A stretch of DNA of 64,000 nucleotides from an uncultured Alphaproteobacteria bacterium (GCA_902591315.1 CACJAI010000001.1:100402-164401), one strand, 5' to 3'; positions 11,800 to 21,375 are shown, numbered from the stretch's first letter. A program made the numbers and translations. The notes: generated by a model from the letters alone, not told the origin.

Positions 11800-12185
11800 A
11801 AATATTAGCTGAAATATCTGTAGGTGAGCTTTTTGATAAAATTACTATATTAAATATAAAATTAAAAAAAATTAATGATCCTAAAAAATTAAAGAACATT
11901 AAAATCGAGCTAGATGCCTTAATAGCGCAAAGTAATAAAATAATTTTAAAAGACGACGGAATATTAAAAAAACATATAAAAAATCTGCAAAATATAAATG
12001 AAGAACTTTGGGATATAGAAAATACCAAAAGAGAATGTGAGGCTAATAAAGAATTTGGAGATATTTTTATAAAAATATCAAGAGACGTACACTTTAAAAA
12101 TGATATTAGGGCATCAATAAAAAAAGAAATTAATTTTTTGTCTGACTCAAAGATAACAGAAGAGAAAGAATACTCTAAGTATTAA
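11796..12185 (+). CDS. DUF6165-type protein of unknown function
   Basis: A protein of 129 residues that begins AEISVGELFDKITILNIK and is otherwise helical and charged. The N-terminal signature matches the small family I know as DUF6165, often found beside glycosyltransferase or sugar genes. No enzymatic motif is visible. The start is TTG at 11796, overlapping the cupin stop by 4 nt. The 3' end runs 11 nt into the end of apt on the opposite strand. Function unknown; context suggests surface sugar or cell-wall metabolism. Confidence 0.7.
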   Translation: MKILAEISVGELFDKITILNIKLKKINDPKKLKNIKIELDALIAQSNKIILKDDGILKKHIKNLQNINEELWDIENTKRECEANKEFGDIFIKISRDVHFKNDIRASIKKEINFLSDSKITEEKEYSKY

Positions 12186-12693
12186 CCTTATTTAAACTTA
12201 TAAGTTTATTTTTAATTTTTTCTCTACCACCAAGAAAACTTAATTCTAAGAGTACTACTATACCTTTAATACTAGCTTTAGTTTTTTTAATTAGTTTCAT
12301 TGATGCACGTATTGTCCCACTAGTTGCAAAAATATCATCAATAATCACAACTTTATCTGAATTTTTAATCATATCACTTTGAATTTCTAATTGATTAGTG
12401 CCATACTCAAGTTTGTAACTTGTATTAAATGTTTTGCCTGGTAATTTTCCTTTTTTTCTAATCATTACTAACTTTTTTTTTAATTTGTATGCGATGGCTG
12501 AAGCAAAAATAAATCCTCTTGAGTCTATCCCAACTACAGTGTTAGCATTTAATTTAATTACCTCCTTTGACATTGAGTTAACAACTCTGTTAAAAACTTT
12601 AGGATTTGATAAAATTGTCGAAATATCGTAAAAAGCGATACCTTTTTTCGGAAAGTCTTTTATAATTCGAATACGTTTTAAATCATTATTCAT
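12175..12693 (-). CDS. apt: Adenine phosphoribosyltransferase
   Basis: Salvages adenine with PRPP to AMP. The PRPP-binding loop is VVIIDDIFATSGTIRA. Other family blocks are FPKKGIAFYDIST near the start, GIDSRGFIFA and KGKLPGKTFNTSYKLEYG. I use ATG 12693 (protein MNNDLKRIRII..., 172 residues), which matches the family N-terminus. An upstream TTG-type start at 12732 would add 13 residues and run into panB. The ATG at 12693-12691 shares two bases with the panB ATG on the other strand. Confidence 0.92.
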   Translation of the reverse strand: MNNDLKRIRIIKDFPKKGIAFYDISTILSNPKVFNRVVNSMSKEVIKLNANTVVGIDSRGFIFASAIAYKLKKKLVMIRKKGKLPGKTFNTSYKLEYGTNQLEIQSDMIKNSDKVVIIDDIFATSGTIRASMKLIKKTKASIKGIVVLLELSFLGGREKIKNKLISLNKVNT

Positions 12694-13480
12694 GAAAAGG
12701 TCAATTAAATCAGTATTTAATAAAAAAAACAAAAAAAAAATTATTTGTCTAACATCTTATAGCTACAATTATACAAAAATTATTGATGATTTAGTTGATG
12801 TTGTTTTAGTTGGTGACTCAATGAGTAACGTGCTGTATGGAATGGACTCAACAAGAACTATTGACGATCAAATTATGATCAATCATGCTACTGCAGTAAA
12901 AAAAGGTGCAGATAAATCCCTGGTTTTTTTCGATTTGCCCTATAATAAAAATTTTAGTGAGTCCAATACTGTAAAACGTGTCTTATCCATTATGAAAAAA
13001 ACTTTATGTGATGGTGTTAAAATTGAGGGTAATACTGAATTAGAAGATGTAATTAAGTATTTGAAGAAAAAAAAAATTCCTGTGATGGCACATTTAGGCT
13101 TACAACCACAGAAATTTAGCAGTACAAAAAAATTCAAAATATATGGAAAAAAGAAAGAGGATTTAAATAAAATTATTTCTGACTCATTGTGTTTAGAAAA
13201 GGCAGGTGCTGTATCCATCCTATTGGAGGGAATGTTAACAAAAATAGCAAAGCAAGTTACTAAAGTCCTATCAATACCTACAATTGGAATTGGTGCCTCT
13301 GAGTTTTGTGATGGTCAAATATTAGTATCTGAGGATATGCTTGGAATGTATGGAAATAATCATCCAAAATTTGTTAAAAGATATGAAGATTTATCGAAAA
13401 ATATTAAAATTGCTGTAAAAAAATACTCTAGAGAGGTAAATAAAAATAAATTTCCAAATAAAAAATTTAGATATGACTAA
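12692..13480 (+). CDS. panB: 3-methyl-2-oxobutanoate hydroxymethyltransferase
   Basis: First step of pantothenate (CoA) synthesis: adds a hydroxymethyl group from methylene-THF to 2-oxoisovalerate, an intermediate of the ilv pathway also present in the window. Motifs are LVGDSMSNVLYGMDST (Mg and substrate), KIEG, VMAHLGLQPQ and PTIGIGAS. The length is 262 residues with normal ends. Two runs of ten A (12731-12740, 13067-13076) lie in the coding sequence. The gene converges on ispB with a 4-nt overlap. panC is not in the window. Confidence 0.95.
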   Translation: MKRSIKSVFNKKNKKKIICLTSYSYNYTKIIDDLVDVVLVGDSMSNVLYGMDSTRTIDDQIMINHATAVKKGADKSLVFFDLPYNKNFSESNTVKRVLSIMKKTLCDGVKIEGNTELEDVIKYLKKKKIPVMAHLGLQPQKFSSTKKFKIYGKKKEDLNKIISDSLCLEKAGAVSILLEGMLTKIAKQVTKVLSIPTIGIGASEFCDGQILVSEDMLGMYGNNHPKFVKRYEDLSKNIKIAVKKYSREVNKNKFPNKKFRYD

Positions 13481-14475
13481 TAAGTTCTATTAATTGAACT
13501 TATTAGAAGATTTATAAAAAGATCTTTTTGATAACCCTTAAATAGTTTTAATATCTTTAAAGATTTTTTATTATATTTATCACAGAAAGTTTTTACATCA
13601 TCATTAATTTTATATTTTTTCATTAAACTCATTATTTCCGTATAATCATTTTTTAATCTTTTGCTTTTGTTAAATATTTTTTTTACAAAATTAACTTCTG
13701 TATTATTTGATTTTTTTAAGAGTAATATAATTGGAAGAGTAATTTTCCCTTCATAAAAATCTTTACCATTCTTTTTACCTGTTACTCTTTTTCCAAAATA
13801 ATCAAGGTAATCATCCATGATTTGAAATATAATTCCAAAATACAATCCTAATTTATTCAAACTTGAAATTATTTTTAAATTTTTACCAGTTAAAATGGCA
13901 GGAATTTTCATTGATGCTGCAAATAATTCTGCAGTTTTTAAGGATATAATCTCTATATATTTACTTTCAGAGATATGAATATTATTTTCATGAGTGAGTT
14001 GCAAAAATTCTCCCTCAGAAATTTTACTACTTACTTGAGACAGTGATGCCATTGCTTTTAAAGAATTAGCTTTTGTCATTAATTGAAACGACTTTGAAAA
14101 TAAAAAGTCACCAAACAAAACACTAAATTTATTACTCCATATAGAGTTAATACTCTTTTGGCCTCTTCGTAATTTACTCTCATCAATTACATCATCATGC
14201 AGTAGGGTAGCTCCATGAATGAATTCGATTGCAGCAGACATATCAATATCGCTCGATATTTGTGAGTAATCTTTATTTATCATTTTACTTGATAACAAAC
14301 ATATAACTGGGCGTAATTGTTTTCCCCTCTTCTTAAAAAAATAATTACCTAATTTTGGTATAATAGGGACATTACTAACTAAAAATCTATCAAGCTCTTT
14401 ATTAGTTTTAACTAACTTTACATTAATTTCTTTATGAATTAACTTTATGGTTTGTTCAAAACTAATTTTTGGCAT
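13477..14475 (-). CDS. ispB: Polyprenyl (octaprenyl-type) diphosphate synthase
   Basis: Trans-prenyltransferase that makes the long isoprenoid side chain for ubiquinone, consistent with ubiG elsewhere in the window. The first Asp-rich motif is LLHDDVIDESKLRRG, the second FQIMDDYLDYFG, both intact, and KRGKQLRPVICLL binds the substrate. 332 residues is typical of IspB and longer than geranyl/farnesyl synthases, so a long-chain product is inferred. It starts 5 nt from the divergent methyltransferase gene. Confidence 0.92.
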   Translation of the reverse strand: MPKISFEQTIKLIHKEINVKLVKTNKELDRFLVSNVPIIPKLGNYFFKKRGKQLRPVICLLSSKMINKDYSQISSDIDMSAAIEFIHGATLLHDDVIDESKLRRGQKSINSIWSNKFSVLFGDFLFSKSFQLMTKANSLKAMASLSQVSSKISEGEFLQLTHENNIHISESKYIEIISLKTAELFAASMKIPAILTGKNLKIISSLNKLGLYFGIIFQIMDDYLDYFGKRVTGKKNGKDFYEGKITLPIILLLKKSNNTEVNFVKKIFNKSKRLKNDYTEIMSLMKKYKINDDVKTFCDKYNKKSLKILKLFKGYQKDLFINLLISSINRTY

Positions 14476-14480
14476 TTACT

Positions 14481-15188
14481 ATGATCTTATACTCCAAAGA
14501 TTTTCTACTAGATGGTAAAATTGTATATTATCAATTAAAGAAAGGCTATAGGAGTGGTATTGAGCCTATTATTTTAGCTTCTTATGCAAAAAAAAAGCAC
14601 AATAAAATTTTAGATATGGGATCTGGTTGTGGTTCTATTTCCCTAATTGCTGCTTATAGAAATCCAGAATCTGAAGTCATTGGTTTTGAAAAAAATGAAA
14701 CTCACCATAAAATTTCAATTTTAAATCATAAAGAGAATAATTTTAAAAATTTAAAATTTATAATTCATGACAATTGTATTTTTGATAAAAAATATGAGAG
14801 TTACTTTGATTTAATTTTATCAAATCCTCCTTTTTATTTTGCTGATAAAGTAATAAAGTCCAAAAATCCCTCCATCAATGCCTCAAAATATATAACTGAG
14901 TCAAATTTGGAAAAATGGATTAATAACATAATTCTCTATTTAAAGATAAAAGGAACAGCATTTATAATAAACAGATTTGAAAACGTGGATTTTATGTTAG
15001 ATATATTGAAAAAATTTAATCTAGAAGTGATTATAACACCCTTATTATCTTTTGAAGGGACAAAACCTAAAAATGCCCTTTTAAAAATCACTAAAAGTAA
15101 TTATTTTATAGAGAAAACATCAAATGCAATTATAATCCACGATAATTTATCAAAGTACTCTAAAGATATAGAAAAATGGTTTAAATAA
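14481..15188 (+). CDS. tRNA1(Val) A37 N6-methyltransferase-like protein (TrmN6 family)
   Basis: SAM-dependent methyltransferase of 235 residues. The glycine motif is KILDMGSGCGSISLIAAY, and the N6-adenine signature NPPF occurs in LILSNPPFYFADKV. The N-terminal KKGYRSGIEPIILASY is characteristic of the TrmN6/YfiC family, which methylates adenosine 37 of tRNA1-Val. I start at ATG 14481; an upstream TTG at 14469 would overlap the divergent ispB start. The stop overlaps the following gene at TAATG. Confidence 0.85.
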   Translation: MILYSKDFLLDGKIVYYQLKKGYRSGIEPIILASYAKKKHNKILDMGSGCGSISLIAAYRNPESEVIGFEKNETHHKISILNHKENNFKNLKFIIHDNCIFDKKYESYFDLILSNPPFYFADKVIKSKNPSINASKYITESNLEKWINNIILYLKIKGTAFIINRFENVDFMLDILKKFNLEVIITPLLSFEGTKPKNALLKITKSNYFIEKTSNAIIIHDNLSKYSKDIEKWFK

Positions 15189-15982
15189 TGTTCAGTTCTA
15201 ATAAAACAATAATATCAATAGACCTCAAAGGAATGATTGCATCTGGAAGTAGAGCGCCATTAAATATGGACAATCTAAATGGACTTTTTATAAAAATAAT
15301 GAAAATGAAATTTGATGCACTATCAATCGTTATTAACTCTCCTGGTGGCTCTCCAGTGCAATCATCTTTAATTGCACAAAAAATAAGAGAAATATCAGAT
15401 AAGAAAAAAGTTAAATGTTATTGTTTCGTAGAGGATGTTGCTGCATCCGGTGGGTATTGGCTTGCATGTGCAGCAGATGAGTTATATGCAGATGTAAATT
15501 CTATTGTTGGTTCAATAGGTGTTATATCAGGTGGTTTTGGATTTACGGACCTAATTAAAAAAATAGGTGTAGAGAGAAGGATATTTACAGCTGGAGAGAA
15601 TAAAAGCTTTTTGGATCCATTTTTAAAAGTAAATAGAAAAGATGAAGAAAAATTGAAAAAACTTCAAAAGCTAATACACGAAAATTTTATTGATTGGGTA
15701 TCCTCGAGAAGAAAAAAGAAAATTAGTGATAAAAATAAAAAAATTATATTCTCTGGTTCCTTTTGGTTAGCTAATGAGGCAAAAGAATTAGGTTTAATTG
15801 ATGGAATTGCATCTGAGTCATCTTTTTTTAAAAGTAAATTTGGTGAAAAGACTAAAATTAAAAAAATAAAACAACCAAAGTCTCTAAAACAAAAGCTTGG
15901 TCTTGGTATTAATTCTTTAAATAGTGAGGATTTAATTACTAAATTAAAAGAAGAGTTTCTTTTTAACAAATTTGGTATCTGA
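15188..15982 (+). CDS. S49-family serine peptidase (SohB/SppA-like)
   Basis: ClpP-fold peptidase of 264 residues. The nucleophile Ser is in EDVAASGGYWLACAADE, INSPGGSPVQSSLIA precedes it, and a Lys in TAGENKSFLDPF is the likely partner in the Ser/Lys dyad. There is no N-terminal membrane anchor or signal peptide, unlike E. coli SppA or SohB but like many alphaproteobacterial homologues. The role is presumably cleavage of signal-peptide remnants or small membrane fragments. It is followed 3 nt later by the GlyRS gene. Confidence 0.88.
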   Translation: MFSSNKTIISIDLKGMIASGSRAPLNMDNLNGLFIKIMKMKFDALSIVINSPGGSPVQSSLIAQKIREISDKKKVKCYCFVEDVAASGGYWLACAADELYADVNSIVGSIGVISGGFGFTDLIKKIGVERRIFTAGENKSFLDPFLKVNRKDEEKLKKLQKLIHENFIDWVSSRRKKKISDKNKKIIFSGSFWLANEAKELGLIDGIASESSFFKSKFGEKTKIKKIKQPKSLKQKLGLGINSLNSEDLITKLKEEFLFNKFGI

Positions 15983-15985
15983 TCA

Positions 15986-17335
15986 ATGACAACAGAAAAT
16001 ATGGAAGACTTAGTATCTCTATGTAAGAGAAGAGGGTTTATTTTTCCATCAAATGACATCTACGGTGGCATGAAAGGTCTCTATGATTTTGGACCTATGG
16101 GTGTAGAGCTAAAATTAAATTTAAAATCAGCCTGGTGGAAATCAATAGTCTATGAAAGAGATGATGTTGAGGGATTGGACTCAACTATTTTAACCTCACC
16201 TACTGTTTTAAAATATTCAGGTCACGAGGATACATTTTCTGATCCTTTAGTTGATTGCAAGAAATGTAAATCAAGATGGAGGGCTGATCAACTTGAAGAC
16301 GGAAAATGTCCAAATTGTAAATCAACTGATTTAACTGATCCTAGACCATTTAATTTAATGTTTAAAACAGCTATTGGTCCTGTAGATGACGGGAGTTCAT
16401 TTGCATATTTGAGACCAGAAACTGCTCAGCAAATATTCGTAAATTTCAAAAATGTTGTCGACTCAACCAGTAGGGTACCTCCTTTTGGAATAGCTCAAAT
16501 TGGAAAAGCATTTAGAAATGAAATCACTCCGAGAAACTTTATTTTCAGAGTTAGAGAATTTGAACAAATGGAACTTGAGTATTTTGTTAAACCTGGCTCT
16601 GATGAGAGTTGGCATAAATATTGGGTAGATAAACGTTTAAATTGGTGGGCTGATCAAGGTGTCAAATCAGAGAAATTAAAATTACTCGAGGTAGAAAAAA
16701 AAGATCTATCACATTACTCCAAAGCAACTTTTGATATTATGTATGACTTTCCACATGGCCTTGAGGAACTTGAGGGTATTGCAAATAGAACTGATTTTGA
16801 TTTAGGATCACATTCTAAAAATCAAAAAGATTTTAATATTAAAGCTAAAGTTCAAGAAAATAAAAATTCTACAACAAAATTAGCTATTCAAGATTTAGAA
16901 AATAATGAATGGTTTGTACCATACGTCATAGAGCCTTCAGCTGGTGTTGAAAGAGGTGTTTTGGCAGTTTTAAACGAAGCTTATACTTCAGAGGAAGAAA
17001 ATAAGAGAACATTGTTAAAACTCAAACCTCATTTATCACCAATTAAAGCTGCGGTCATTCCTCTTAAGAGAAATAATTCTGACTTGGTCAATACAGCAAA
17101 TAGTGTCAAATCAGAGTTACAATCACTTGGTCTAGGCAGAGTTATGGTTGAAAATACAGGAAATATTGGAAAAAATTATCGTAGACATGATGAGATTGGG
17201 ACACCTTTGTGTGTTACTATTGATTTTGAAACTTTAGAAAATCAAACAGTTACTGTACGAGATAGAGATACTATGAAACAAGAAAAAGTATCACTTTCTG
17301 AAATAGCAAATTATTACTCTCGATATTTTAAATAA
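15986..17335 (+). CDS. glyQS: Glycyl-tRNA synthetase, single-chain (alpha2) form
   Basis: Class II aaRS of 449 residues, of the one-polypeptide homodimeric type. It shows the N-terminal [18 protein letters not shown] and a zinc-ribbon-like pair CKKCKSRW and CPNCKSTD. Motif 2 is [19 protein letters not shown], motif 3 [13 protein letters not shown], and an anticodon-binding domain forms the last 100 residues. Most alphaproteobacteria use the unrelated alpha2-beta2 GlyQ/GlyS enzyme, so this one is notable. No glyQ or glyS is in the window. Confidence 0.95.
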   Translation: MTTENMEDLVSLCKRRGFIFPSNDIYGGMKGLYDFGPMGVELKLNLKSAWWKSIVYERDDVEGLDSTILTSPTVLKYSGHEDTFSDPLVDCKKCKSRWRADQLEDGKCPNCKSTDLTDPRPFNLMFKTAIGPVDDGSSFAYLRPETAQQIFVNFKNVVDSTSRVPPFGIAQIGKAFRNEITPRNFIFRVREFEQMELEYFVKPGSDESWHKYWVDKRLNWWADQGVKSEKLKLLEVEKKDLSHYSKATFDIMYDFPHGLEELEGIANRTDFDLGSHSKNQKDFNIKAKVQENKNSTTKLAIQDLENNEWFVPYVIEPSAGVERGVLAVLNEAYTSEEENKRTLLKLKPHLSPIKAAVIPLKRNNSDLVNTANSVKSELQSLGLGRVMVENTGNIGKNYRRHDEIGTPLCVTIDFETLENQTVTVRDRDTMKQEKVSLSEIANYYSRYFK

Positions 17336-17336
17336 T

Positions 17337-17915
17337 TTATTTATTAACTCTAGGCTCCCTGAGTATGTAATAATTATTTATTTGTAATAATATTTCTGAA
17401 TTAGTTGGAAGTTTTTGAGGTTTTTTCTCATACACTTTAATTGAAAGTTTTTTTTTATTTAGTTGTCGATGTTTAATCCTCGAAACTACCTCTTGACCTA
17501 CAAAGCATCCTTTCGAATAGTCTACTAATTCATCATTGACTTCAGATGGAAGTAAAGAGGATTGTTTAAGCAGGTTTGAGTCAATTATTCCAGTTGAAAG
17601 TTGATCTAAAATATAATTTTTATCAAATTCTCTTTTATCAACTTTTTCAATACTGAGTTTTACGTCAGATAACAATGCATATTTATTTAAGAATGTAGGC
17701 AAATCATTTTGATCATTCGAGCAAACTAATTCATATGACTCGTCTGATTTAGTAATTATTATTTCATATAGAATCTTTCCTTGTGGAGATAGTATATAGC
17801 TCTTTAACTCTTCCTTTAATTTAGTTAAGTCATTGGTAATTATATTTTGAAGGAAATCAAATCTTTCTTCCCCAAATACTCTAATTTTTATTGGATTAAG
17901 TGTTTCAATTTGCAT
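17337..17915 (-). CDS. ygfZ: YgfZ/GcvT-like folate-binding protein
   Basis: Tetrahydrofolate-binding protein that helps repair or assemble Fe-S clusters in certain enzymes. The diagnostic motif KGCFVGQEVVSRIKHR, with the conserved Cys, lies at about residues 135-150. At 192 residues it is clearly shorter than E. coli YgfZ (326) and most relatives, and the C-terminal barrel is reduced. It begins 26 nt from the divergent glycosyltransferase gene and ends 1 nt from glyQS. Confidence 0.85.
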   Translation of the reverse strand: MQIETLNPIKIRVFGEERFDFLQNIITNDLTKLKEELKSYILSPQGKILYEIIITKSDESYELVCSNDQNDLPTFLNKYALLSDVKLSIEKVDKREFDKNYILDQLSTGIIDSNLLKQSSLLPSEVNDELVDYSKGCFVGQEVVSRIKHRQLNKKKLSIKVYEKKPQKLPTNSEILLQINNYYILREPRVNK

Positions 17916-17941
17916 GTAATATATTATCTATATGTATATAT

Positions 17942-18862
17942 ATGCATTTACTATTTATTTCTTCAAATAGAATAGGTGACTCCTTAATTAACCTTCAAGT
18001 TTTAAATAATTACATCAGAAAATATAAGAAAAATATTGAGGTAACATTAGTTTCTGGTCCTTTACCAATGCCTATTTATGATGATTATTCTATGATTTCT
18101 AGAAGGATTAATCTTACTAAACAAAAATATAATCTACATTGGTTAAAACTCTATAAAGAACTTTCACCACTTAAATTCGATGAAATAGTAGATTTTAGAT
18201 CCTCGATCATTGGTTATTTTTTGAGAGTAAAAAAAAGAAATATATTCAAAATGAAAAAGGGTAAAAATATTTATGAACAAATACATAACAGATTTGATAC
18301 TGATCTAAAAAAAGATTTTAAAATATTGATCGATAGAGTTCGTAATATTTTTCCAAATTCAAATTATGCGTGTCTAGCACCATTTACAAATTGGCCACCA
18401 AAAGAATGGCCTTCAGAACAATTTGTTAAAATAGCAAAATATCTAATTGAAAAAGGCATTGATAAAATATTTATTTTAGGATCAGAAAATGAAAGTTCAA
18501 AATTTCATCACTTTGACTCAGAACTAGGCGATAAAGTAATTAATAGATGTGGTAAGCAACATATTCTCAACGATTATGGTTTACTTCAAAAATCAAGGTT
18601 ATTTATTGGAAATGACTCATCCATGATGCATATGGCTTCATTGAGTAAAACTCCAACAATTGGTCTTTTTGGTCCCACAAATGATAATATTTATTTTCCT
18701 AAAATTTTTGATCATTGTCATCTTGTTAGGTCATCAGAGTCATATGAAAGCCTTGTTAGTAAAACTCAAAACTATACTTTAAATAATTGTTTAATGAATG
18801 ATGTGTCTTATAATCAAGTAATTGATAAAATAGATTATATTTTAAATGCTCAAAATTTTTAA
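17942..18862 (+). CDS. Glycosyltransferase family 9 (heptosyltransferase-like)
   Basis: Resembles ADP-heptose:LPS heptosyltransferases, which extend the inner core of LPS. The N-terminal LLFISSNRIGDSLINLQVL is the acceptor-side motif. The C-terminal donor-site block is IGNDSSMMHMASLSKTPTIG followed by LFGPTN. I start at ATG 17942 (306 residues), placing the GDS motif where the family has it; an upstream start at 17900 would overlap ygfZ. It ends 17 nt inside pyrC. The exact sugar and acceptor are unknown. Confidence 0.85.
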   Translation: MHLLFISSNRIGDSLINLQVLNNYIRKYKKNIEVTLVSGPLPMPIYDDYSMISRRINLTKQKYNLHWLKLYKELSPLKFDEIVDFRSSIIGYFLRVKKRNIFKMKKGKNIYEQIHNRFDTDLKKDFKILIDRVRNIFPNSNYACLAPFTNWPPKEWPSEQFVKIAKYLIEKGIDKIFILGSENESSKFHHFDSELGDKVINRCGKQHILNDYGLLQKSRLFIGNDSSMMHMASLSKTPTIGLFGPTNDNIYFPKIFDHCHLVRSSESYESLVSKTQNYTLNNCLMNDVSYNQVIDKIDYILNAQNF

Positions 18863-19859
18863 GCCTTGCGATTTTCATGTACATCTAAGAGAGGGCCAAC
18901 TTTTAAAATACGTATTAAAAGAAAATAATAAAAATTTTCAAAAAATTTTAGTTATGCCTAATTTAATAAAGCCAATTACTAATAAAAATATTTTATCAAA
19001 GTATAGATCCTTCGTTTTAAATAATAATAACAATACTGAAATTCTTTTTACAATCTATTTAAACCAAGACTGCTCTATTATTGATTTAAAAAATATGGTT
19101 AATGAAAAATTATTTTTTGCAGCTAAATTATATCCTCTTCATGCCACTACTAATTCTTCATCAGGAGTAAAAGACATCAAAAAAATGTCTAAATATTTCG
19201 AATTTTTAGAAAATAATAAAATACCATTATGCTTGCATGGTGAACACATTCATGAAAATGATGATCCTTATGAGCGTGAAAAAAGATTTCTTGATTTTGA
19301 GTTATCTTGGTTAGTAAAAAATTTTAAAGGTTTAAAGATAACTTTAGAACATATAACAACTAAAGATTCTGTAGATTTTGTAAAATCGCACAAAAACATT
19401 GCAGCTACTATAACAACACATCATTTACTTGAAAATACAAACACTTTTCTTGGAAATTTTTTAAGACCAGAAATATTTTGTAAACCTGTAATTAAAAGTG
19501 TAAATCACCAAAAATCATTATTAAATGCTGCTCTTTCTGGCAATTCAAAATTTTTCTTTGGTTCTGACTCAGCTCCACATCTTAAAAATCGCAAATTTAA
19601 TGAGTTTTGTTGTGCTGGTGTATATTCCACAAAATATTCTGTCTCAAATATATTGGAGCTCTTTTACACCTCAAAAAAGTCAAATAATTTAAATAAATTT
19701 TTGACAATTAATGGATGTAAACATTATAACCTTAAGTTTGATGACACTCTAATTTCATATTCTAGAAAAAAAGATTTTACATTTAAAAAATACTCTAAAT
19801 TCAAAAACGACAGTTTAATTAACTATAATCACTTTAAAAATTACTGGTCTAAAAACTAG
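18846..19859 (+). CDS. pyrC: Dihydroorotase, class II
   Basis: Zinc enzyme closing carbamoyl-aspartate to dihydroorotate in pyrimidine synthesis. Metal ligands are visible in DFHVHLREG, the carboxylated Lys in FAAKLYPLHATTNSSSG, and His residues in CLHGE and ITTHH. The catalytic Asp is in FGSDSAPH. 337 residues is close to E. coli PyrC. The start at ATG 18846 overlaps the upstream gene by 17 nt. It pairs functionally with pyrD (27.3 kb). It converges on purK with a 4-nt overlap. Confidence 0.94.
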   Translation: MLKIFKPCDFHVHLREGQLLKYVLKENNKNFQKILVMPNLIKPITNKNILSKYRSFVLNNNNNTEILFTIYLNQDCSIIDLKNMVNEKLFFAAKLYPLHATTNSSSGVKDIKKMSKYFEFLENNKIPLCLHGEHIHENDDPYEREKRFLDFELSWLVKNFKGLKITLEHITTKDSVDFVKSHKNIAATITTHHLLENTNTFLGNFLRPEIFCKPVIKSVNHQKSLLNAALSGNSKFFFGSDSAPHLKNRKFNEFCCAGVYSTKYSVSNILELFYTSKKSNNLNKFLTINGCKHYNLKFDDTLISYSRKKDFTFKKYSKFKNDSLINYNHFKNYWSKN

Positions 19860-20887
19860 ATTAGGACTTTTGTAAAATGGCCCATTTTTCTGCCAGTTTT
19901 TGACTCTTTTTTGTGATAATCATGAAAATATTCATTTTCTTTGAATGATTTCTCACGATAGTTATAAATATCGTCCCCTAGAATATTTATCATTTCAGAT
20001 TTAGATTTTAATGAAGGCTCTACCTTTTCAAGATCACATACAGATCTGATATGAGACTCAAATTGACTAACATTGTATGACTCAATAGTTAGATGTCCTG
20101 AGTTGTGAACTCTGGGAGCAATTTCATTTAATAATAATTTTTTTTCTTCATTTATAAAAAATTCTAAACAAAAAGTTCCAACATAGCTTATTTTTTCTGC
20201 AAAATTATAAGCATGGTTTGTCGCTTCTTTAATGATCGATTTCTCTGAGTTAGCTGGTGAAAATGATTTGAAAAGAATTTGATTTTTATGAATATTTTCA
20301 ATTGGTTGATAGGTAAAAATAGTACCATCTTTATACCTGACAGCAATGATAGAGATTTCTTGTTGTAATTTAATTTTTTTTTCCAAAATATACTCATTAT
20401 TTGGTATGTCAGATATATCTTTATAACAATTAATTACTATTTGGCCTTTACCATCATATCCAAGTTTGCGAGTCTTCAATATTGCAGGAAAAAATTTAGG
20501 ATCAACTGATTTTAAATCAGATGTATTGTTAATTTCCAAATAGGGAACAGTAGGGATATTAATCTTATTTACATAATTTTTTTCAGTTAATCGATCTTGA
20601 ATAATTTGATTAATTTCAGAACTAGGTGAAATTTTAATCTTTTGTTCAATATATGATAAAGTTTTAAAAGGGATATTTTCAAACTCATAAGTCACAAAAT
20701 CACATTTTTTAATAAAATTATCTATCTCGTGAAAATCATCATACTTTTTTATTAAGAAGTGATTTGCATATTTAATTGCTGGGGAGTCATCAGTATCAGA
20801 GTATATAAAAGTTTGAATATTTAATTTACTAGCCACTTGGCATAACATCATACCTAATTGACCTCCACCTAAGATACCGATGATCAT
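19856..20887 (-). CDS. purK: N5-carboxyaminoimidazole ribonucleotide synthase
   Basis: ATP-grasp enzyme that carboxylates AIR in purine synthesis. It starts with GILGGGQLGMMLCQVASKL and contains ATP-grasp blocks such as ILKTRKLGYDGKGQIV and LLNEIAPRVHNSGHLTIES, in 343 residues. It overlaps purE by one nucleotide and is downstream of it in the same transcript; together they convert AIR to CAIR through N5-CAIR. Confidence 0.95.
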   Translation of the reverse strand: MIIGILGGGQLGMMLCQVASKLNIQTFIYSDTDDSPAIKYANHFLIKKYDDFHEIDNFIKKCDFVTYEFENIPFKTLSYIEQKIKISPSSEINQIIQDRLTEKNYVNKINIPTVPYLEINNTSDLKSVDPKFFPAILKTRKLGYDGKGQIVINCYKDISDIPNNEYILEKKIKLQQEISIIAVRYKDGTIFTYQPIENIHKNQILFKSFSPANSEKSIIKEATNHAYNFAEKISYVGTFCLEFFINEEKKLLLNEIAPRVHNSGHLTIESYNVSQFESHIRSVCDLEKVEPSLKSKSEMINILGDDIYNYREKSFKENEYFHDYHKKESKTGRKMGHFTKVLI

Positions 20888-21375
20888 TATCTAGGTGTCT
20901 TTTTAACTTTTTTTGTTTGAGCCAGTCTCCATTTTACTAAACTTCTTTCAATATTGGGGTCATAATTACTAATAATTGAAGCTGCATATAATGCAGCATT
21001 TTTGGCTCCATTTTCACCAATAGCCACAGTTCCAACTGGAATGCCAAAAGGCATCTGAGCTATTGAAAGTAAACTATCTAAGCCTTTTAGTGTTTTTGAC
21101 TCAATTGGTACCCCGATTACTGGAATATGAGTTATAGCTGCAATCATGCCTGGTAAATGAGCAGACCCACCAGCTCCAGCAATAATAATCTTAATACCTC
21201 TGTCATAAGCTTGTTCAGCATACTCATAGAGTCTTTTGGGAGTTCTGTGAGCTGAAACTATTTTTTTTTCATGGACAATCTTTAATTCTTTTAGAATTTT
21301 ACCCGTATGCCTAAGTGTGGACCAATCACTTTGGCTTCCCATTACTATTGAGATTTTAGGGATAGATATTTTCAT
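20887..21375 (-). CDS. purE: N5-carboxyaminoimidazole ribonucleotide mutase
   Basis: Class I PurE of 162 residues. VMGSQSDWSTL binds the phosphate, SAHRTPKRLYEYAEQA carries the catalytic His, and AGAGGSAHLPGMIAA forms the conserved loop. It moves the carboxylate of N5-CAIR to C4. It is translated immediately before purK and overlaps the upstream dehydrogenase stop by 4 nt. Confidence 0.96.
   Translation of the reverse strand: MKISIPKISIVMGSQSDWSTLRHTGKILKELKIVHEKKIVSAHRTPKRLYEYAEQAYDRGIKIIIAGAGGSAHLPGMIAAITHIPVIGVPIESKTLKGLDSLLSIAQMPFGIPVGTVAIGENGAKNAALYAASIISNYDPNIERSLVKWRLAQTKKVKKTPR

Noticed and set aside
12694..12732. Upstream start for apt at 12732
   Set aside because: Would add 13 residues (MFFLLNTDLIDLF) not typical of the family and read through the panB start region; the ATG at 12693 fits the alignment better.
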